Positions 25,360-34,188 of a stretch of DNA of 64,000 nucleotides are shown here, in pieces. The notes beneath the pieces were generated by a model. That model was not told the origin of the DNA. It did not search any database and was given only the letters and a program-made list of their open reading frames with translations. This stretch comes from Chryseobacterium cucumeris (GTDB lineage: Bacteria > Bacteroidota > Bacteroidia > Flavobacteriales > Weeksellaceae), in contig NZ_LUVZ01000004.1 of assembly GCF_001593385.1 (NCBI RefSeq), positions 1-64,000 of the forward strand, given 5' to 3'. The number at the start of each line of letters is the position of its first letter. The stretch's first letter is position 1. Position numbers and translations under genes: made by a program.

Positions 25360-27855
25360 TTAAATCAATCCAAATTGTTGGAAGTGGTGTGTAAAATGCT
25401 TTTTGTGCATCAGTTCCCACATTTCTTTATTCAGCTTTCCGAAAACGTAATTCATGTGCTCTGCCTGCGGGTTTTCCTTATAGTAGATCACAAACTTCTT
25501 CAGGTTATCCATGAATGACAGTTTTGCTGCTTCCAGATTTTTATGTTTGGGTTCCGGAAGTGAACCGTCCTGCGGAAGGAATGGAGCTGTAAATTCTTTT
25601 GGCATTGCTCTGTGGTTGTAAAGAGAATCCTGCCATTTTTCAAGATTTTCTTCTGGAGTAAAGCATTTTTCTGCTTCAGGCTCTCCAAAGCTTACCAATA
25701 CCGCCTGTTCAAGATGTTCTAACATCTGCTGAGGAGACATTTTTCCCCAAAGTGCAGGTGTACTTTCTGTTAATCCATTCAGTATTTTCTGAACATTTTT
25801 CAAATTCAGATCAATGAAAGGAGATTGTTTTGCTACCAGTGTTAAAATTGTTGCCACGCAAACTACCTCATCTCTTTGGTTTACAACTTCAACCAGCCAT
25901 TTTACAACACCTGAAGGAATATTTCTTCCTTTTACTCCTCTGTTGATTTTCTCTTTTGCTGTCAGATAAACAGTGATCGTATCTCCGGCATATACAGGCT
26001 TGAAGAAACTACATTCTTCTAATCCGTAATTGGCAATAACAGGCCCTTTTTTACCTGAAACGAATAATCCCGCTGCTGCTGAAAGAATGAAATATCCGTG
26101 AGCAACAGTCTTATCGAAAATAGTACCTGTTAAACTTGTAGCATCTGTATGGGCATAGAAATGATCCCATGAAACATTGGAGAAATTAACGATATCTGCG
26201 TCAGTAACCGTTCTTCCTGCTGTTTCCAAAGAATCTCCTACTTCCACTTCTTCAAAATATTTCTGGAAAGGATGTTTATCTGAGAATTTTTTCTCTGCTC
26301 CCTGCTGGTAGATCTTAGTAATAGCTTTCAACACATCCGGTGATCCCTGAATAGCTGTTTTCTGTAAGAAGAAATGAAGACCGCTAAGTCCGCCCATTTC
26401 CTCACCGCCACCAGCTCTACCAGGACCTCCGTGCATTAATGTCGGAAGTGGAGAACCATGACCTGTGCTTTCTTTGGCGTTATCTCTGTTCAATACAAAG
26501 ATTCTTCCGTGCTGGGAAGCCATTTTCCATGAAGTCTCTGCGATAAAGTTCTCATCGTGAGAAACAATAGATCCTACCAGACTTCCTTTTCCTCTTTTTG
26601 CCAGTGCAGCTGCTTCTTCAGCATCTTTATACGGCATCAATGTAGATACTGGTCCGAAAGCTTCTACATCATGAGAGATATTTTTTTCAAAAGGCCTGTC
26701 GTTCAGGAATAATTTCGGGCTCATAAATGCACCATTTTCATAGTTAGCATCTATCAGTTCGTGTTTACCGTCATAGACAAGTTCTGTTTCTGATTTTAAT
26801 AGGTTTACTTTTCTCAGAACTTCTTCGTACTGCTGTCTTCCCACCAAAGATCCCATTTTGGTTTCTCTGCTTAATGGGTTTCCGATTTTTGTTTGATCTA
26901 AAGCTTTAGATAAAGCATTCTGAACATCACCGATTAAATGCTCGGGAACGATGATTCTTCTGATCGCAGTACACTTCTGCCCTGCTTTTGTCGTCATTTC
27001 GTTACGAACTTCTTTGATGAACAGATCGAATTCAGGAGTTCCCGGTTTTGCTTCCAATCCAAGAATTGAACAATTCAGGGAATCTGCTTCCATGTTGAAA
27101 CGAACCGCATTTCCTGCAATAGATGGCAGTGATTTTAATTTTCTTCCTGTATTGGCTGAACCTGTGAACAATACAGAATCTCCATCCTGTACATAATCTA
27201 AGATATTTCCTGGTTCTCCGCACACTAACTGAACAGCTCCTTCAGGTAATACTCCACTTTCAATCATATCCTGGAATACAGCATTGGTAAGGTAAGACCC
27301 GAAAGGAGATGGTTTTACAATAGAAGGCACACCCGCTAACAATGAAGTTGACAATTTTTCCAACATACCCCAAACCGGAAAGTTATAAGCATTGATCTGT
27401 ACCGAGACTCCTTCACTAGGCGTTAAGATATGTGTTCCCAGGAAAGTTCCGTTAGCAGAAATCTTCTGGGTATCACCATCTACCCAAAATGAAGTATTCG
27501 GAAGCATTCTTTTTGCCAATCCGGAATAGGTAAAGAAAGTTCCGAAACCTCCTTCAATATCCACCCATGAATCTATGTGGGTAGCTCCCGTCTTGTATGA
27601 TAAGTCGTAGTATTTTTTCTTTCTTTCCAGTAAGTAAAGTGCTACTTTTTTCAGCATTTCTCCACGGTCGTAGAAAGTCATTGAAGAAAGGTTTTTGTAC
27701 CCTACGGTTCTTCCGTAGTCAAGAGCCTGTTCAAAATTAAGCCCTTCTGTATCGGAAACAGCTACCTGTTCTCCTGTAACGGCGTTGTACAAAGGAACTC
27801 CGTTTCCGGTACCTTCTACCCATTGTCCGTAGATATAGTTTTTTAACTTTTCCAT
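25360..27855 (-). CDS. paaZ: PaaZ: oxepin-CoA hydrolase / semialdehyde dehydrogenase with extra DUF1569 domain
   Basis: Residues 1-520 form the aldehyde dehydrogenase part with Glu256 and Cys295 (GQKCTAIRR), at the same numbers as in E. coli PaaZ. Residues 531-680 form the MaoC hydratase part with Asp564 and His569 (SWDHFYAH). PaaZ opens the oxepin-CoA ring and oxidises the resulting semialdehyde to 3-oxo-5,6-didehydrosuberyl-CoA. E. coli PaaZ has 681 residues; this protein has 831, because ~145 residues follow (GLTESTPALWGKMSPQQMLEHLEQAV ... FGKLNKEMWELMHKKHFTHHFQQFG), which match the DUF1569/DinB-like fold. It is the last gene of the cluster. Confidence 0.95.
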   Translation of the reverse strand: MEKLKNYIYGQWVEGTGNGVPLYNAVTGEQVAVSDTEGLNFEQALDYGRTVGYKNLSSMTFYDRGEMLKKVALYLLERKKKYYDLSYKTGATHIDSWVDIEGGFGTFFTYSGLAKRMLPNTSFWVDGDTQKISANGTFLGTHILTPSEGVSVQINAYNFPVWGMLEKLSTSLLAGVPSIVKPSPFGSYLTNAVFQDMIESGVLPEGAVQLVCGEPGNILDYVQDGDSVLFTGSANTGRKLKSLPSIAGNAVRFNMEADSLNCSILGLEAKPGTPEFDLFIKEVRNEMTTKAGQKCTAIRRIIVPEHLIGDVQNALSKALDQTKIGNPLSRETKMGSLVGRQQYEEVLRKVNLLKSETELVYDGKHELIDANYENGAFMSPKLFLNDRPFEKNISHDVEAFGPVSTLMPYKDAEEAAALAKRGKGSLVGSIVSHDENFIAETSWKMASQHGRIFVLNRDNAKESTGHGSPLPTLMHGGPGRAGGGEEMGGLSGLHFFLQKTAIQGSPDVLKAITKIYQQGAEKKFSDKHPFQKYFEEVEVGDSLETAGRTVTDADIVNFSNVSWDHFYAHTDATSLTGTIFDKTVAHGYFILSAAAGLFVSGKKGPVIANYGLEECSFFKPVYAGDTITVYLTAKEKINRGVKGRNIPSGVVKWLVEVVNQRDEVVCVATILTLVAKQSPFIDLNLKNVQKILNGLTESTPALWGKMSPQQMLEHLEQAVLVSFGEPEAEKCFTPEENLEKWQDSLYNHRAMPKEFTAPFLPQDGSLPEPKHKNLEAAKLSFMDNLKKFVIYYKENPQAEHMNYVFGKLNKEMWELMHKKHFTHHFQQFGLI

Positions 27856-27882
27856 AAAATATTTAATTTATCAATGTAGAAG

Positions 27883-27951
27883 TGTAACAGTTTACCAATA
27901 ATTGTTTGCTGTGGATTTATTGTTACATTTTTACATTGGTATATTGTTACA
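27883..27951. repeat. Imperfect inverted repeat between esterase and paaZ
   Basis: TGTAACAGTTTACCAAT (27883-27899) is matched in reverse by ATTGGTATATTGTTACA (27935-27951). The same words (TGTAACA, CAATGTA) build the repeats at 33141 and 38190. Confidence 0.65.
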
Positions 27952-27958
27952 TTTATTT

Positions 27959-28786
27959 TTATTTCGGTTCCTGATAAGGAAACAATTTCACTAATCCTTC
28001 ATACAAACTTCTGTGAAGAATGGTTGCATGATTGTCTGTTTCCATCATTTTATATTCTAATGTCCAGTTTTTCTTTCCTGCTTTTTTCAAAACATCATAG
28101 AAAACTTCTGCATCTTTTATCATTACCGGATGTTCACCTTTTCCTACAGAAACGTAGACAAACTTTTTAGTGTCCGGGGATTTTGAAAGCAGTTGTGGAG
28201 CTTGTTTTAAAAGGCTTTCATCATCCCACCACAAACTTGGACTGATAATAAAATAGTTATTGAACATTTCCGGCTTTTTTAAAAGGATTTCCGTTGCCAA
28301 TAGTCCTCCCAAAGACTGACCGAAAAGGTATTTATCTGTAGTTTTAAACTGACTTTCCACGTAAGGCTTTAGTTCTTTTTCAACGAATGCAATAAACTTA
28401 TCTGAATGTCCTGTTGTAGGATAGTCTTTTTGTAAGTCTTTCAAATCCGTATGAAAGGTAAAATCTCTTTTTCTGTCTACATTAGCAACTCCCACCACAA
28501 TGGTTTCCGGCATGGAATACATCTGATTAAAGAATTGTACTAATCCTGTAACGTGAATAAAATCTTCGTTCATACTTCCATCTAATAAATAAATTACCGG
28601 GTATGATTTTGTTTTATCATATCCCTGTGGAAGATATATATTCAGCGTTCTGTCTTCATTTAAGGTTTTGGACTTAATGGTCCTCACTTCTCCTATTGTA
28701 AGCGGTTTTGTAGCAACAGTCTGTGCTGATAACGTACACCCCACCGCAAACATTATGCTGCATGCAAGCGCAATTTTTTTAATCAT
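27959..28786 (-). CDS. Secreted alpha/beta hydrolase, esterase-D/enterochelin esterase type
   Basis: A signal peptide (MIKKIALACSIMFAVGCTLSAQ) precedes an alpha/beta hydrolase with oxyanion segment VIYLLDG, nucleophile Ser158 (FGQSLGG), acid near Glu218 (GKGEHP) and His253 (ETDNHATI), as in the IroE/Fes and S-formylglutathione hydrolase relatives. It would act in the periplasm on esters. It lies between paaY and paaZ but has no role in the phenylacetate pathway known to me, so it may be a passenger. A Cys at residue 17 is not in a lipobox of the usual form. Confidence 0.85.
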   Translation of the reverse strand: MIKKIALACSIMFAVGCTLSAQTVATKPLTIGEVRTIKSKTLNEDRTLNIYLPQGYDKTKSYPVIYLLDGSMNEDFIHVTGLVQFFNQMYSMPETIVVGVANVDRKRDFTFHTDLKDLQKDYPTTGHSDKFIAFVEKELKPYVESQFKTTDKYLFGQSLGGLLATEILLKKPEMFNNYFIISPSLWWDDESLLKQAPQLLSKSPDTKKFVYVSVGKGEHPVMIKDAEVFYDVLKKAGKKNWTLEYKMMETDNHATILHRSLYEGLVKLFPYQEPK

Positions 28787-28804
28787 ATTTAATTGTAATG
28801 GTTA

Positions 28805-29398
28805 TTATTTTATATCATCCCAAATACTGTAATCCACAATTTTAGTTGGGATCTGCTGAACATATTCTGTAAACGGTTCGCAAGGTAGAATAGCTTCTTT
28901 TCCTTCTCTTGCCAGCTCCTGATATAATTTTGTTCCTTCTGTTTTCCAGTGAATCATTTCATCAGAAACATCACGGATCACTTTTGCAGGACTTCCTACC
29001 ACCAGTTTTCTGGGTTCACATCTGAAATTGGCTGGTACAAAAGCTAATGCTCCGACAATACTTTCGTCGCCGATATAGGCTTTGTCCATTACCACAGAAT
29101 TCATTCCAATCAGACAGTTTTTTCCAATGTGCCCGGAATGAATAATCGCGCCATGTCCGATGTGTGCAGATTCTTCCAGGATCGTTTCTATATTTGGGAA
29201 AACGTGAAGGGTACAGTTTTCCTGCACATTAGCTCCGTCTTTAATGATAATTTTTCCCCAGTCACCGCGAATGACCGCATTGGGACCAATATAGACTTCC
29301 TCACCTATCTCTACATTCCCGATAATGACTGCCTGCGGATGAATATAAGCAGAAGGTTTTATAATGGGACGAATCCCGTGGTATGAGTAGATGTTCAT
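28805..29398 (-). CDS. paaY: PaaY: gamma-carbonic-anhydrase-like acyl-CoA thioesterase
   Basis: The 197-aa protein begins MNIYSYHGIRPIIKPSAYIHPQAV and continues with hexapeptide repeats (IGNVEIGEEVYIGPNAVIRGDWGKIIIKDGANVQENCTLH) carrying the metal-binding His residues (SAHIGHGAIIHSGHIG). This left-handed beta-helix is shared by PaaY and CaiE. PaaY hydrolyses the dead-end 2-hydroxycyclohepta-1,4,6-triene-1-formyl-CoA made from an unstable intermediate and so relieves inhibition of the pathway. It works as a trimer in the cytoplasm. Confidence 0.9.
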   Translation of the reverse strand: MNIYSYHGIRPIIKPSAYIHPQAVIIGNVEIGEEVYIGPNAVIRGDWGKIIIKDGANVQENCTLHVFPNIETILEESAHIGHGAIIHSGHIGKNCLIGMNSVVMDKAYIGDESIVGALAFVPANFRCEPRKLVVGSPAKVIRDVSDEMIHWKTEGTKLYQELAREGKEAILPCEPFTEYVQQIPTKIVDYSIWDDIK

Positions 29399-29405
29399 AT
29401 TTTTT

Positions 29406-29492
29406 AATTTGAAAATCTGAGAATGGAATAATTTGAAAATTAATAATGGTTTTAAACGTTTTCAACTTCTCAAATTAACTCACTTTCAAATT
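29406..29492. repeat. Spacer repeat with AATTTGAAAAT words between paaJ and paaY
   Basis: AATTTGAAAAT occurs at 29406-29416 and 29430-29440, with the inverse TTTCAAATT at 29484-29492. The arms pair imperfectly. It has a different word from the other paa spacers but the same build. Confidence 0.45.
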
Positions 29493-29494
29493 CA

Positions 29495-30700
29495 TTATAC
29501 TTTTTCGATGACCATTGCATATCCTTGACCTACACCGATACAAAGGGTACACAATGCATATTTTTTATCCTGCTTCTGAAGTTCTATTGCTGCAGAACCT
29601 ACGATTCTTGCTCCGGAAACTCCCAGTGGATGACCGATTGCAATTGCACCTCCGTTCGGGTTTATTCTTGCATCGTCATCTTTCAACCCAAAGCTTCTTG
29701 TTACAGCCAATGCCTGTGCTGCAAATGCTTCGTTTAGTTCAATAATGTCTATATCTTCAAGAGAAAGATTTAATCTCTTTAATAATTTCTGAGTAGCTTC
29801 TACCGGTCCGATTCCCATAATTCTTGGTTCAACACCTGCCACGGAAGATCCCAGAATTTTTGCTTTGGGTTTCAACCCATATTTTTTAACGGCTTCTTCA
29901 CTTGCTAAAATCAAAGCAGCGGCTCCGTCATTCATTCCTGAGGCGTTTCCGGCAGTTACCGTTCCTTCTTTTCTGAAAGCGGGACGAAGTTTGGCCAACC
30001 CTTCCATCGATGAAGTTGGTTTAATGAATTCATCTTTTTCGAAAACGATCGGATCACCTTTTCTCTGAGGAATTTCAACTTTTACAATTTCTTCTGCCAG
30101 CCTTCCGCTTTCCTGAGCCTTAGTTGCTTTCTGCTGAGACCAAAGGGCAAATTTATCCTGATCTTCTCTGTTGATCTGGTGAATATCCGCTAAGTTTTCA
30201 GCTGTTTCTCCCATTCCATCAACGCCGTATAATTCTTTCATTTTAGGATTGATGAAACGCCAACCGAAAGTAGTATCAAACATCTGGCTGTCTCTTCCGA
30301 AAGCTGCGCTTGGTTTTGACATCACATAAGGAGAACGCGTCATATGCTCTACTCCTCCTGCAATATAGATTTCTCCTTCTCCTGCAGCAATAGAACGGAA
30401 CGCATTCGCTACAGCAGACATTCCTGAAGCACACAATCTATTAACAGTCTCTCCTCCAATTTTGTAAGGAAGACCAGCTAATAAAAGCCCCATTCTGGCA
30501 ACATTTCTGTTATCCTCCCCCGCCTGATTGGCACATCCGAAAATAACGTCTTCAATTTCCTCAACTGGAACTTCAGGGTTTCTTGCTACCACTTCTTTGA
30601 TCACAATAGCAGCCAGGTCATCTGCTCTTACTTCTGATAATCCTCCCTGCAGTTTTGAAATGGGAGTTCTGACATAGTCTATGATGTATACGTTGTTCAT
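29495..30700 (-). CDS. paaJ: PaaJ: 3-oxoadipyl-CoA/3-oxo-5,6-didehydrosuberyl-CoA thiolase
   Basis: This 401-aa thiolase has catalytic Cys90 (NRLCASGMSA), His357 (GGAIAIGHPLG) and Cys387 (CTLCIGVGQG). The segment PYVMSKP ... DTTFGWRFINPKM, with the GVDGMGETAENLAD loop, is that of PcaF/PaaJ enzymes. PaaJ cleaves the two beta-keto acyl-CoA intermediates of the pathway, giving acetyl-CoA and finally succinyl-CoA. It starts 88 nt downstream of paaI. Confidence 0.95.
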   Translation of the reverse strand: MNNVYIIDYVRTPISKLQGGLSEVRADDLAAIVIKEVVARNPEVPVEEIEDVIFGCANQAGEDNRNVARMGLLLAGLPYKIGGETVNRLCASGMSAVANAFRSIAAGEGEIYIAGGVEHMTRSPYVMSKPSAAFGRDSQMFDTTFGWRFINPKMKELYGVDGMGETAENLADIHQINREDQDKFALWSQQKATKAQESGRLAEEIVKVEIPQRKGDPIVFEKDEFIKPTSSMEGLAKLRPAFRKEGTVTAGNASGMNDGAAALILASEEAVKKYGLKPKAKILGSSVAGVEPRIMGIGPVEATQKLLKRLNLSLEDIDIIELNEAFAAQALAVTRSFGLKDDDARINPNGGAIAIGHPLGVSGARIVGSAAIELQKQDKKYALCTLCIGVGQGYAMVIEKV

Positions 30701-30728
30701 TTTTATTTGATTTAGGCTTTAAGCTATA

Positions 30729-30786
30729 TGCAGTAGGCTCTGTCAGCTTCAAAAAAGCTTACTGCCTATTGCTTCAAGCTTACTGC
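30729..30786. repeat. Inverted and direct repeat between paaI and paaJ
   Basis: The left arm 30729-30749 (GCAGTAGGC ... AGCTT) pairs imperfectly with 30755-30773 (AAGCTTACTGCCTATTGCT). AAGCTTACTGC also recurs directly at 30755 and 30776. A long hairpin without a U tract. Confidence 0.55.
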
Positions 30787-30789
30787 TTA

Positions 30790-31203
30790 TTATAATTCTG
30801 TTACTTTTTTCCCGATTTTGTAAACTGTTCCTACAAATTTTGCAATCAGCTCTTTATTTTGATTGGTAATCTGAATGTCATAAACAGCTGTTTTCCTCGT
30901 ATCATTGACCAAAACACTTTCTGCTCTGAAAACATCACCTTCCTTTCCTGCTTTGGTAAAATTGATGATACAGTTCAATGCTACAGCTGCATCTCCGGTA
31001 TTATTAGAGGAAAATGCCAGCGCAGAGTCTGCAAACGCAAAGGTAACTCCGCCATGAACTGTTTTAAGCCCGTTCAGCATGTCCTTCTTAATTGGCATTT
31101 CTATTAAACAGTAATTTTCTTTTACTTCAATCATCTTAATATTCATCCACTGGGAAAAATAATCCTGATTGAACATATAATCTGCTACTTGTCTTGGATT
31201 CAT
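30790..31203 (-). CDS. paaI: PaaI: hotdog-fold acyl-CoA thioesterase
   Basis: The 137-aa protein has the PaaI signature VHGGVTFAFADSALAFSSNN, with His50 and catalytic Asp59. PaaI hydrolyses ring-hydroxylated phenylacetyl-CoA, freeing CoA when the pathway stalls. It is a cytoplasmic tetramer in characterised members. It starts 9 nt downstream of the small 102-aa gene. Confidence 0.93.
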   Translation of the reverse strand: MNPRQVADYMFNQDYFSQWMNIKMIEVKENYCLIEMPIKKDMLNGLKTVHGGVTFAFADSALAFSSNNTGDAAVALNCIINFTKAGKEGDVFRAESVLVNDTRKTAVYDIQITNQNKELIAKFVGTVYKIGKKVTEL

Positions 31204-31212
31204 TTCTGTTAA

Positions 31213-31521
31213 TTATATGTTTATTATTTCTTCATACAGCTCATCTGATAATCTGTCGTAAACACTCATGGTTTTCCCAAGAATAATCTGCCCGTATGAA
31301 AGGTTTTCTGAGTCTGATGAATTTTCAGAGGGATAGGATTCGTTTAAATCAATTCCATTTTCGTTGGCCAGTCTTTTGATCAGCTCTTTATATTTTTCAT
31401 TAAATTTTCCTAAAAGCTCAAGTCTTTCATGCTCATCAACGGAGGAAGCTTCCTGAGTTAAATACTGTTTCTCAATTAAAAGTCTGGTCTCCAGCTCTGC
31501 CCTGAATTCATCTATATTCAT
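31213..31521 (-). CDS. Small soluble protein (102 aa), passenger in the paa cluster
   Basis: This is a charged, helical protein (MNIDEFRAELETRLLIEKQYLTQEASSVDEHERLELLGKFNEKYKELIKRLANENGI) with an acidic, Ser-rich loop. There is no signal, membrane segment or known domain. It starts 15 nt downstream of the 155-aa membrane protein and ends 9 nt upstream of paaI, so it is read through in the paa transcript. Nothing links it to phenylacetate chemistry. Confidence 0.55.
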   Translation of the reverse strand: MNIDEFRAELETRLLIEKQYLTQEASSVDEHERLELLGKFNEKYKELIKRLANENGIDLNESYPSENSSDSENLSYGQIILGKTMSVYDRLSDELYEEIINI

Positions 31522-31536
31522 GATAATGACTTAATT

Positions 31537-32004
31537 TTACTTATTAATAATCCTATTCAAATCTTTAATTCCATTTTCATAAGATTTTTTGAAATAAAAT
31601 TTAATTAAGAAATAGATTATTGTATAAAATATAGCAATTGGTAATAATAATGCTAATGCTATTGCTCCACTTTGAAAACAATTAATAATTATCGCAAAAA
31701 CTGGAAGAATACCCCACACACATAATATTATTCTAAAAGTTTTATGAAATTTTGAATTCAACTTTATTATTGTCTCATATTCCTTTTGGACCAATTGACC
31801 TTCAAAAACACAAAAAGCTCCCAATGGTACTTCAGCACTTATTACTTTAAAAAAATTTTTATCTGTATATCCTCTTAAGAATTTATTAGTGCGTTTCATC
31901 GTTAGAGAATAACTTTTATCACTATTGCCATTTATATTAAATAAAATCTTTTCAACAGAGTTTAAAGATTTTATTTCATCATATCTTTTAGGAAAATATC
32001 TCAT
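31537..32004 (-). CDS. Membrane protein (155 aa), two spans, passenger in the paa cluster
   Basis: The N-terminal 85 residues are soluble, and two spans follow (about residues 87-107 and 113-135, CVWGILPVFAIIINCF and IALALLLPIAIFYTIIYFLI). It ends in a basic tail. The stop of paaH lies 1 nt after its start region (32006), so spacing is very tight. Codon use is more AT-rich than in neighbouring paa genes, hinting at insertion. The function is unknown. Confidence 0.55.
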   Translation of the reverse strand: MRYFPKRYDEIKSLNSVEKILFNINGNSDKSYSLTMKRTNKFLRGYTDKNFFKVISAEVPLGAFCVFEGQLVQKEYETIIKLNSKFHKTFRIILCVWGILPVFAIIINCFQSGAIALALLLPIAIFYTIIYFLIKFYFKKSYENGIKDLNRIINK

Positions 32005-32005
32005 A

Positions 32006-33139
32006 TTACATTTTCCTTAGCAAAGGGCTTTGTCTGTATCTTTCTTCCTGATATTCTTCATAAAGATTCTGAAGGGTTTCGGAGATTTTTGCATACCCGA
32101 TTTCTTTCCCCCAGCTTAATAATCCTTTCGGATAGTTAACGCCTTTTTGCATGGCCAACTCGATATCTTCGTCATTGGCTACTCCTAATCTTTTTGCTTC
32201 AACAGCCTCATTGATCAACATGGAAATGATTCTTAAAAAGATCTGCTGGTATAAAGCATTGTCTTTCTGAGCTACAGGTTTTTCTGCTCCTTCGCTGTAA
32301 TCGTAGAACCCTTTTCCTGTTTTTCTGCCGTGAAGTTTGGCTTCAGACATTCTTTGCTGTAATAAAGACGGCTTGTATTTCGGATCGTAGAAATAATCTT
32401 TGTACACAGTAGTTGTTACCGCAAAATTCACATCCACTCCGATAAGATCCATCAGTTCGAAAGGTCCCATTTTGAAATTCCCCAGCGTTTTCATGGCTTC
32501 ATCAACCTGTTCAGGTGTTGCAATGTTTTCTTCAACAATCCTAAGGGCTTCCCCATAGTAAGGTCTGGCAATTCTGTTGACGATAAACCCGGGAATATCT
32601 TTGGCAATAACAGGAGTTTTCCCCCATTCTTTCATGAGGTTGTAAATTTTTTCTGCTAATGTTTTTTCTGTTAATAAGGATGGAATAACTTCCACTAAAG
32701 GCATCAATGGAGCCGGATTAAAAAAGTGAATTCCGATGAAACGCTCCGGTTTTTTGAGTTCTGCACCCAGAGAGGTGATAGAAATAGATGAGGTATTGGA
32801 ACTGAGAACACAACTTTCTGAAACATAGTTTTCAAGCTCTGTAAACACTTTGGTTTTGATCTCTTTGTTTTCGATAATGGCTTCTATAATCAGCTCACAA
32901 TCTTTGAAATCTTTCAATTCGGTAGCAATGGAAATATTAGCTAAAATTTCAGTCATTTTCTCTGCCGAAATTTTTTGTTTATCAACCAATTTGGTCAAGG
33001 TTTTTTCCAAACCTACCGTTGCCGTTTCTACTTGTTTTGCGTTGGCGTCATAAACCCATACTTTGCATCCGTTCGTTGCGGCTACTTGTGCAATGCCGAT
33101 TCCCATGGTTCCGGCACCGATAATTCCTACATATTTCAT
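32006..33139 (-). CDS. paaH: PaaH: 3-hydroxyacyl-CoA (3-hydroxyadipyl-CoA) dehydrogenase
   Basis: I place the start at ATG 33137-33139 (MKYVGIIGAGTMGIGIAQ), the usual N-terminus, giving 377 aa. The longer frame up to 33202 would only add a translated repeat. The NAD-binding GxGxxG lies at residues 6-11; the HFFNPAPLMPLVEV and GFIVNRIARPYYGEA segments and the C-terminal DLIGVD and GRKTGKGFYDY motifs follow. PaaH oxidises 3-hydroxyadipyl-CoA with NAD. It sits between paaG and the two passenger genes. Confidence 0.93.
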   Translation of the reverse strand: MKYVGIIGAGTMGIGIAQVAATNGCKVWVYDANAKQVETATVGLEKTLTKLVDKQKISAEKMTEILANISIATELKDFKDCELIIEAIIENKEIKTKVFTELENYVSESCVLSSNTSSISITSLGAELKKPERFIGIHFFNPAPLMPLVEVIPSLLTEKTLAEKIYNLMKEWGKTPVIAKDIPGFIVNRIARPYYGEALRIVEENIATPEQVDEAMKTLGNFKMGPFELMDLIGVDVNFAVTTTVYKDYFYDPKYKPSLLQQRMSEAKLHGRKTGKGFYDYSEGAEKPVAQKDNALYQQIFLRIISMLINEAVEAKRLGVANDEDIELAMQKGVNYPKGLLSWGKEIGYAKISETLQNLYEEYQEERYRQSPLLRKM

Positions 33140-33140
33140 A

Positions 33141-33223
33141 ATGTAACAGTGTATCAATGTAACAATGTAACAATCATTGTCATGCTGAGCTTGTCGAAGC
33201 ATCTCATTGATAAACTGCTACAT
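33141..33223. repeat. Inverted repeat with inserted TGCTGAGCTTGTCGAAGCA element upstream of paaH
   Basis: ATGTAACAGTGTATCAATG (33141-33159) pairs with CATTGATAAACTGCTACAT (33205-33223) with two mismatches. Between the arms lies CATGCTGAGCTTGTCGAAGC (33181-33200), a sequence found in many Bacteroidota genomes as a dispersed intergenic repeat. ATGTAACA/CAATGTA words are repeated several times. Confidence 0.7.
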
Positions 33224-33245
33224 TGGTACATTGTTATATTAGTTC

Positions 33246-34046
33246 TTATTTTCCTTTATAATTAGGTTTTCTTTTCTGTAAAAAGGCATTTACTCCTTCA
33301 ATGAAGTCTTCTGTTTCTGCAGCTTCCTGCTGAAGATCACCTTCCAGTTCAAGCTGTTCTTTCAATGTGTTGTTATAAGAATTGGCAAATGCTTTTTTCG
33401 TAAGCTTGATGGCTGCTGTCGGCATGTTTGCCATTCTTTCAAGAATTTCCATAGATTTCGGCACAAATTCTTCTTCAGTGAACACTTCTGCTACAAGGCC
33501 ATGCGCTTTAGATTCTTCTGCAGATAATTTTTTACCTGTAAATGCTAAATAATTGGCCAATTGTCTACCTAGAAGTTTCGGTAAGAAGTAAGTTCCTCCT
33601 GTATCAGGAATCAAACCGATATTTGAAAATGCCTGAGCAAAATATGCTTTCTCATTCGCTAAAACGAAGTCAGAGATTAAAGCCAACATTGCTCCAGCTC
33701 CTACTGCAGGACCGTTTACTAAAGCAATAACCGGTTTTTTGCAACGGGTAACTTCCATTACCAATGGATTATAATAGTCTACCACAATTTTTCTGATGAT
33801 GTCATGATCATGGTGTTCTTTGCCTACTACAAAAGCTTCATCCAGATTCTGACCTGAGCAGAATGCTCTTCCTCTTCCGGAAATGGCAACACATCTTACC
33901 GTTTCGTCTTCGCTGCACTCTTTAACAAAGTCTCTAAGATCTGATAAAGCCGGTTTTGTAAGGGCGTTCATCGTTTCCGGTTGGTTAAGATATGCGATTT
34001 TCAGCTTTCCGTCAAAATGCGTTTCAATATCAAGTTGTGTATACAT
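33246..34046 (-). CDS. paaG: PaaG: ring-1,2-epoxyphenylacetyl-CoA isomerase
   Basis: The start at ATG 34044-34046 (MYTQLDIETHFDG) gives 266 aa, close to E. coli PaaG (262). Features include FCSGQNLDEAF, the YYNPLVMEVTRCKKPVIALVNGPAVGAGAMLAL stretch, and GLIPDTGGTYFLPKLLGR, in which Asp of IPDTGGT is the catalytic acid of PaaG rather than the two Glu of classic crotonases. PaaG converts the ring epoxide to oxepin-CoA and also shifts double bonds later. The upstream 9-codon extension is not needed. Confidence 0.92.
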   Translation of the reverse strand: MYTQLDIETHFDGKLKIAYLNQPETMNALTKPALSDLRDFVKECSEDETVRCVAISGRGRAFCSGQNLDEAFVVGKEHHDHDIIRKIVVDYYNPLVMEVTRCKKPVIALVNGPAVGAGAMLALISDFVLANEKAYFAQAFSNIGLIPDTGGTYFLPKLLGRQLANYLAFTGKKLSAEESKAHGLVAEVFTEEEFVPKSMEILERMANMPTAAIKLTKKAFANSYNNTLKEQLELEGDLQQEAAETEDFIEGVNAFLQKRKPNYKGK

Positions 34047-34188
34047 AGTTTTTATTAATTTATTATTTAACAACGCACTAATTTAACAATATAAATCAAT
34101 GTAACGGTCTAATAATTTAACATTCTAACAATTCCTTCGTTATGCTTTGCATAGCCGTAAAATTTGTTGTGTATGGGTTGATTATTCA

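Noticed and set aside
33140..33202. A longer start for paaH giving an N-terminus MLRQAQHDND
   Set aside because: These codons are a translated dispersed repeat and part of an inverted repeat; MKYVGIIGAGTMG is the normal dehydrogenase N-terminus.
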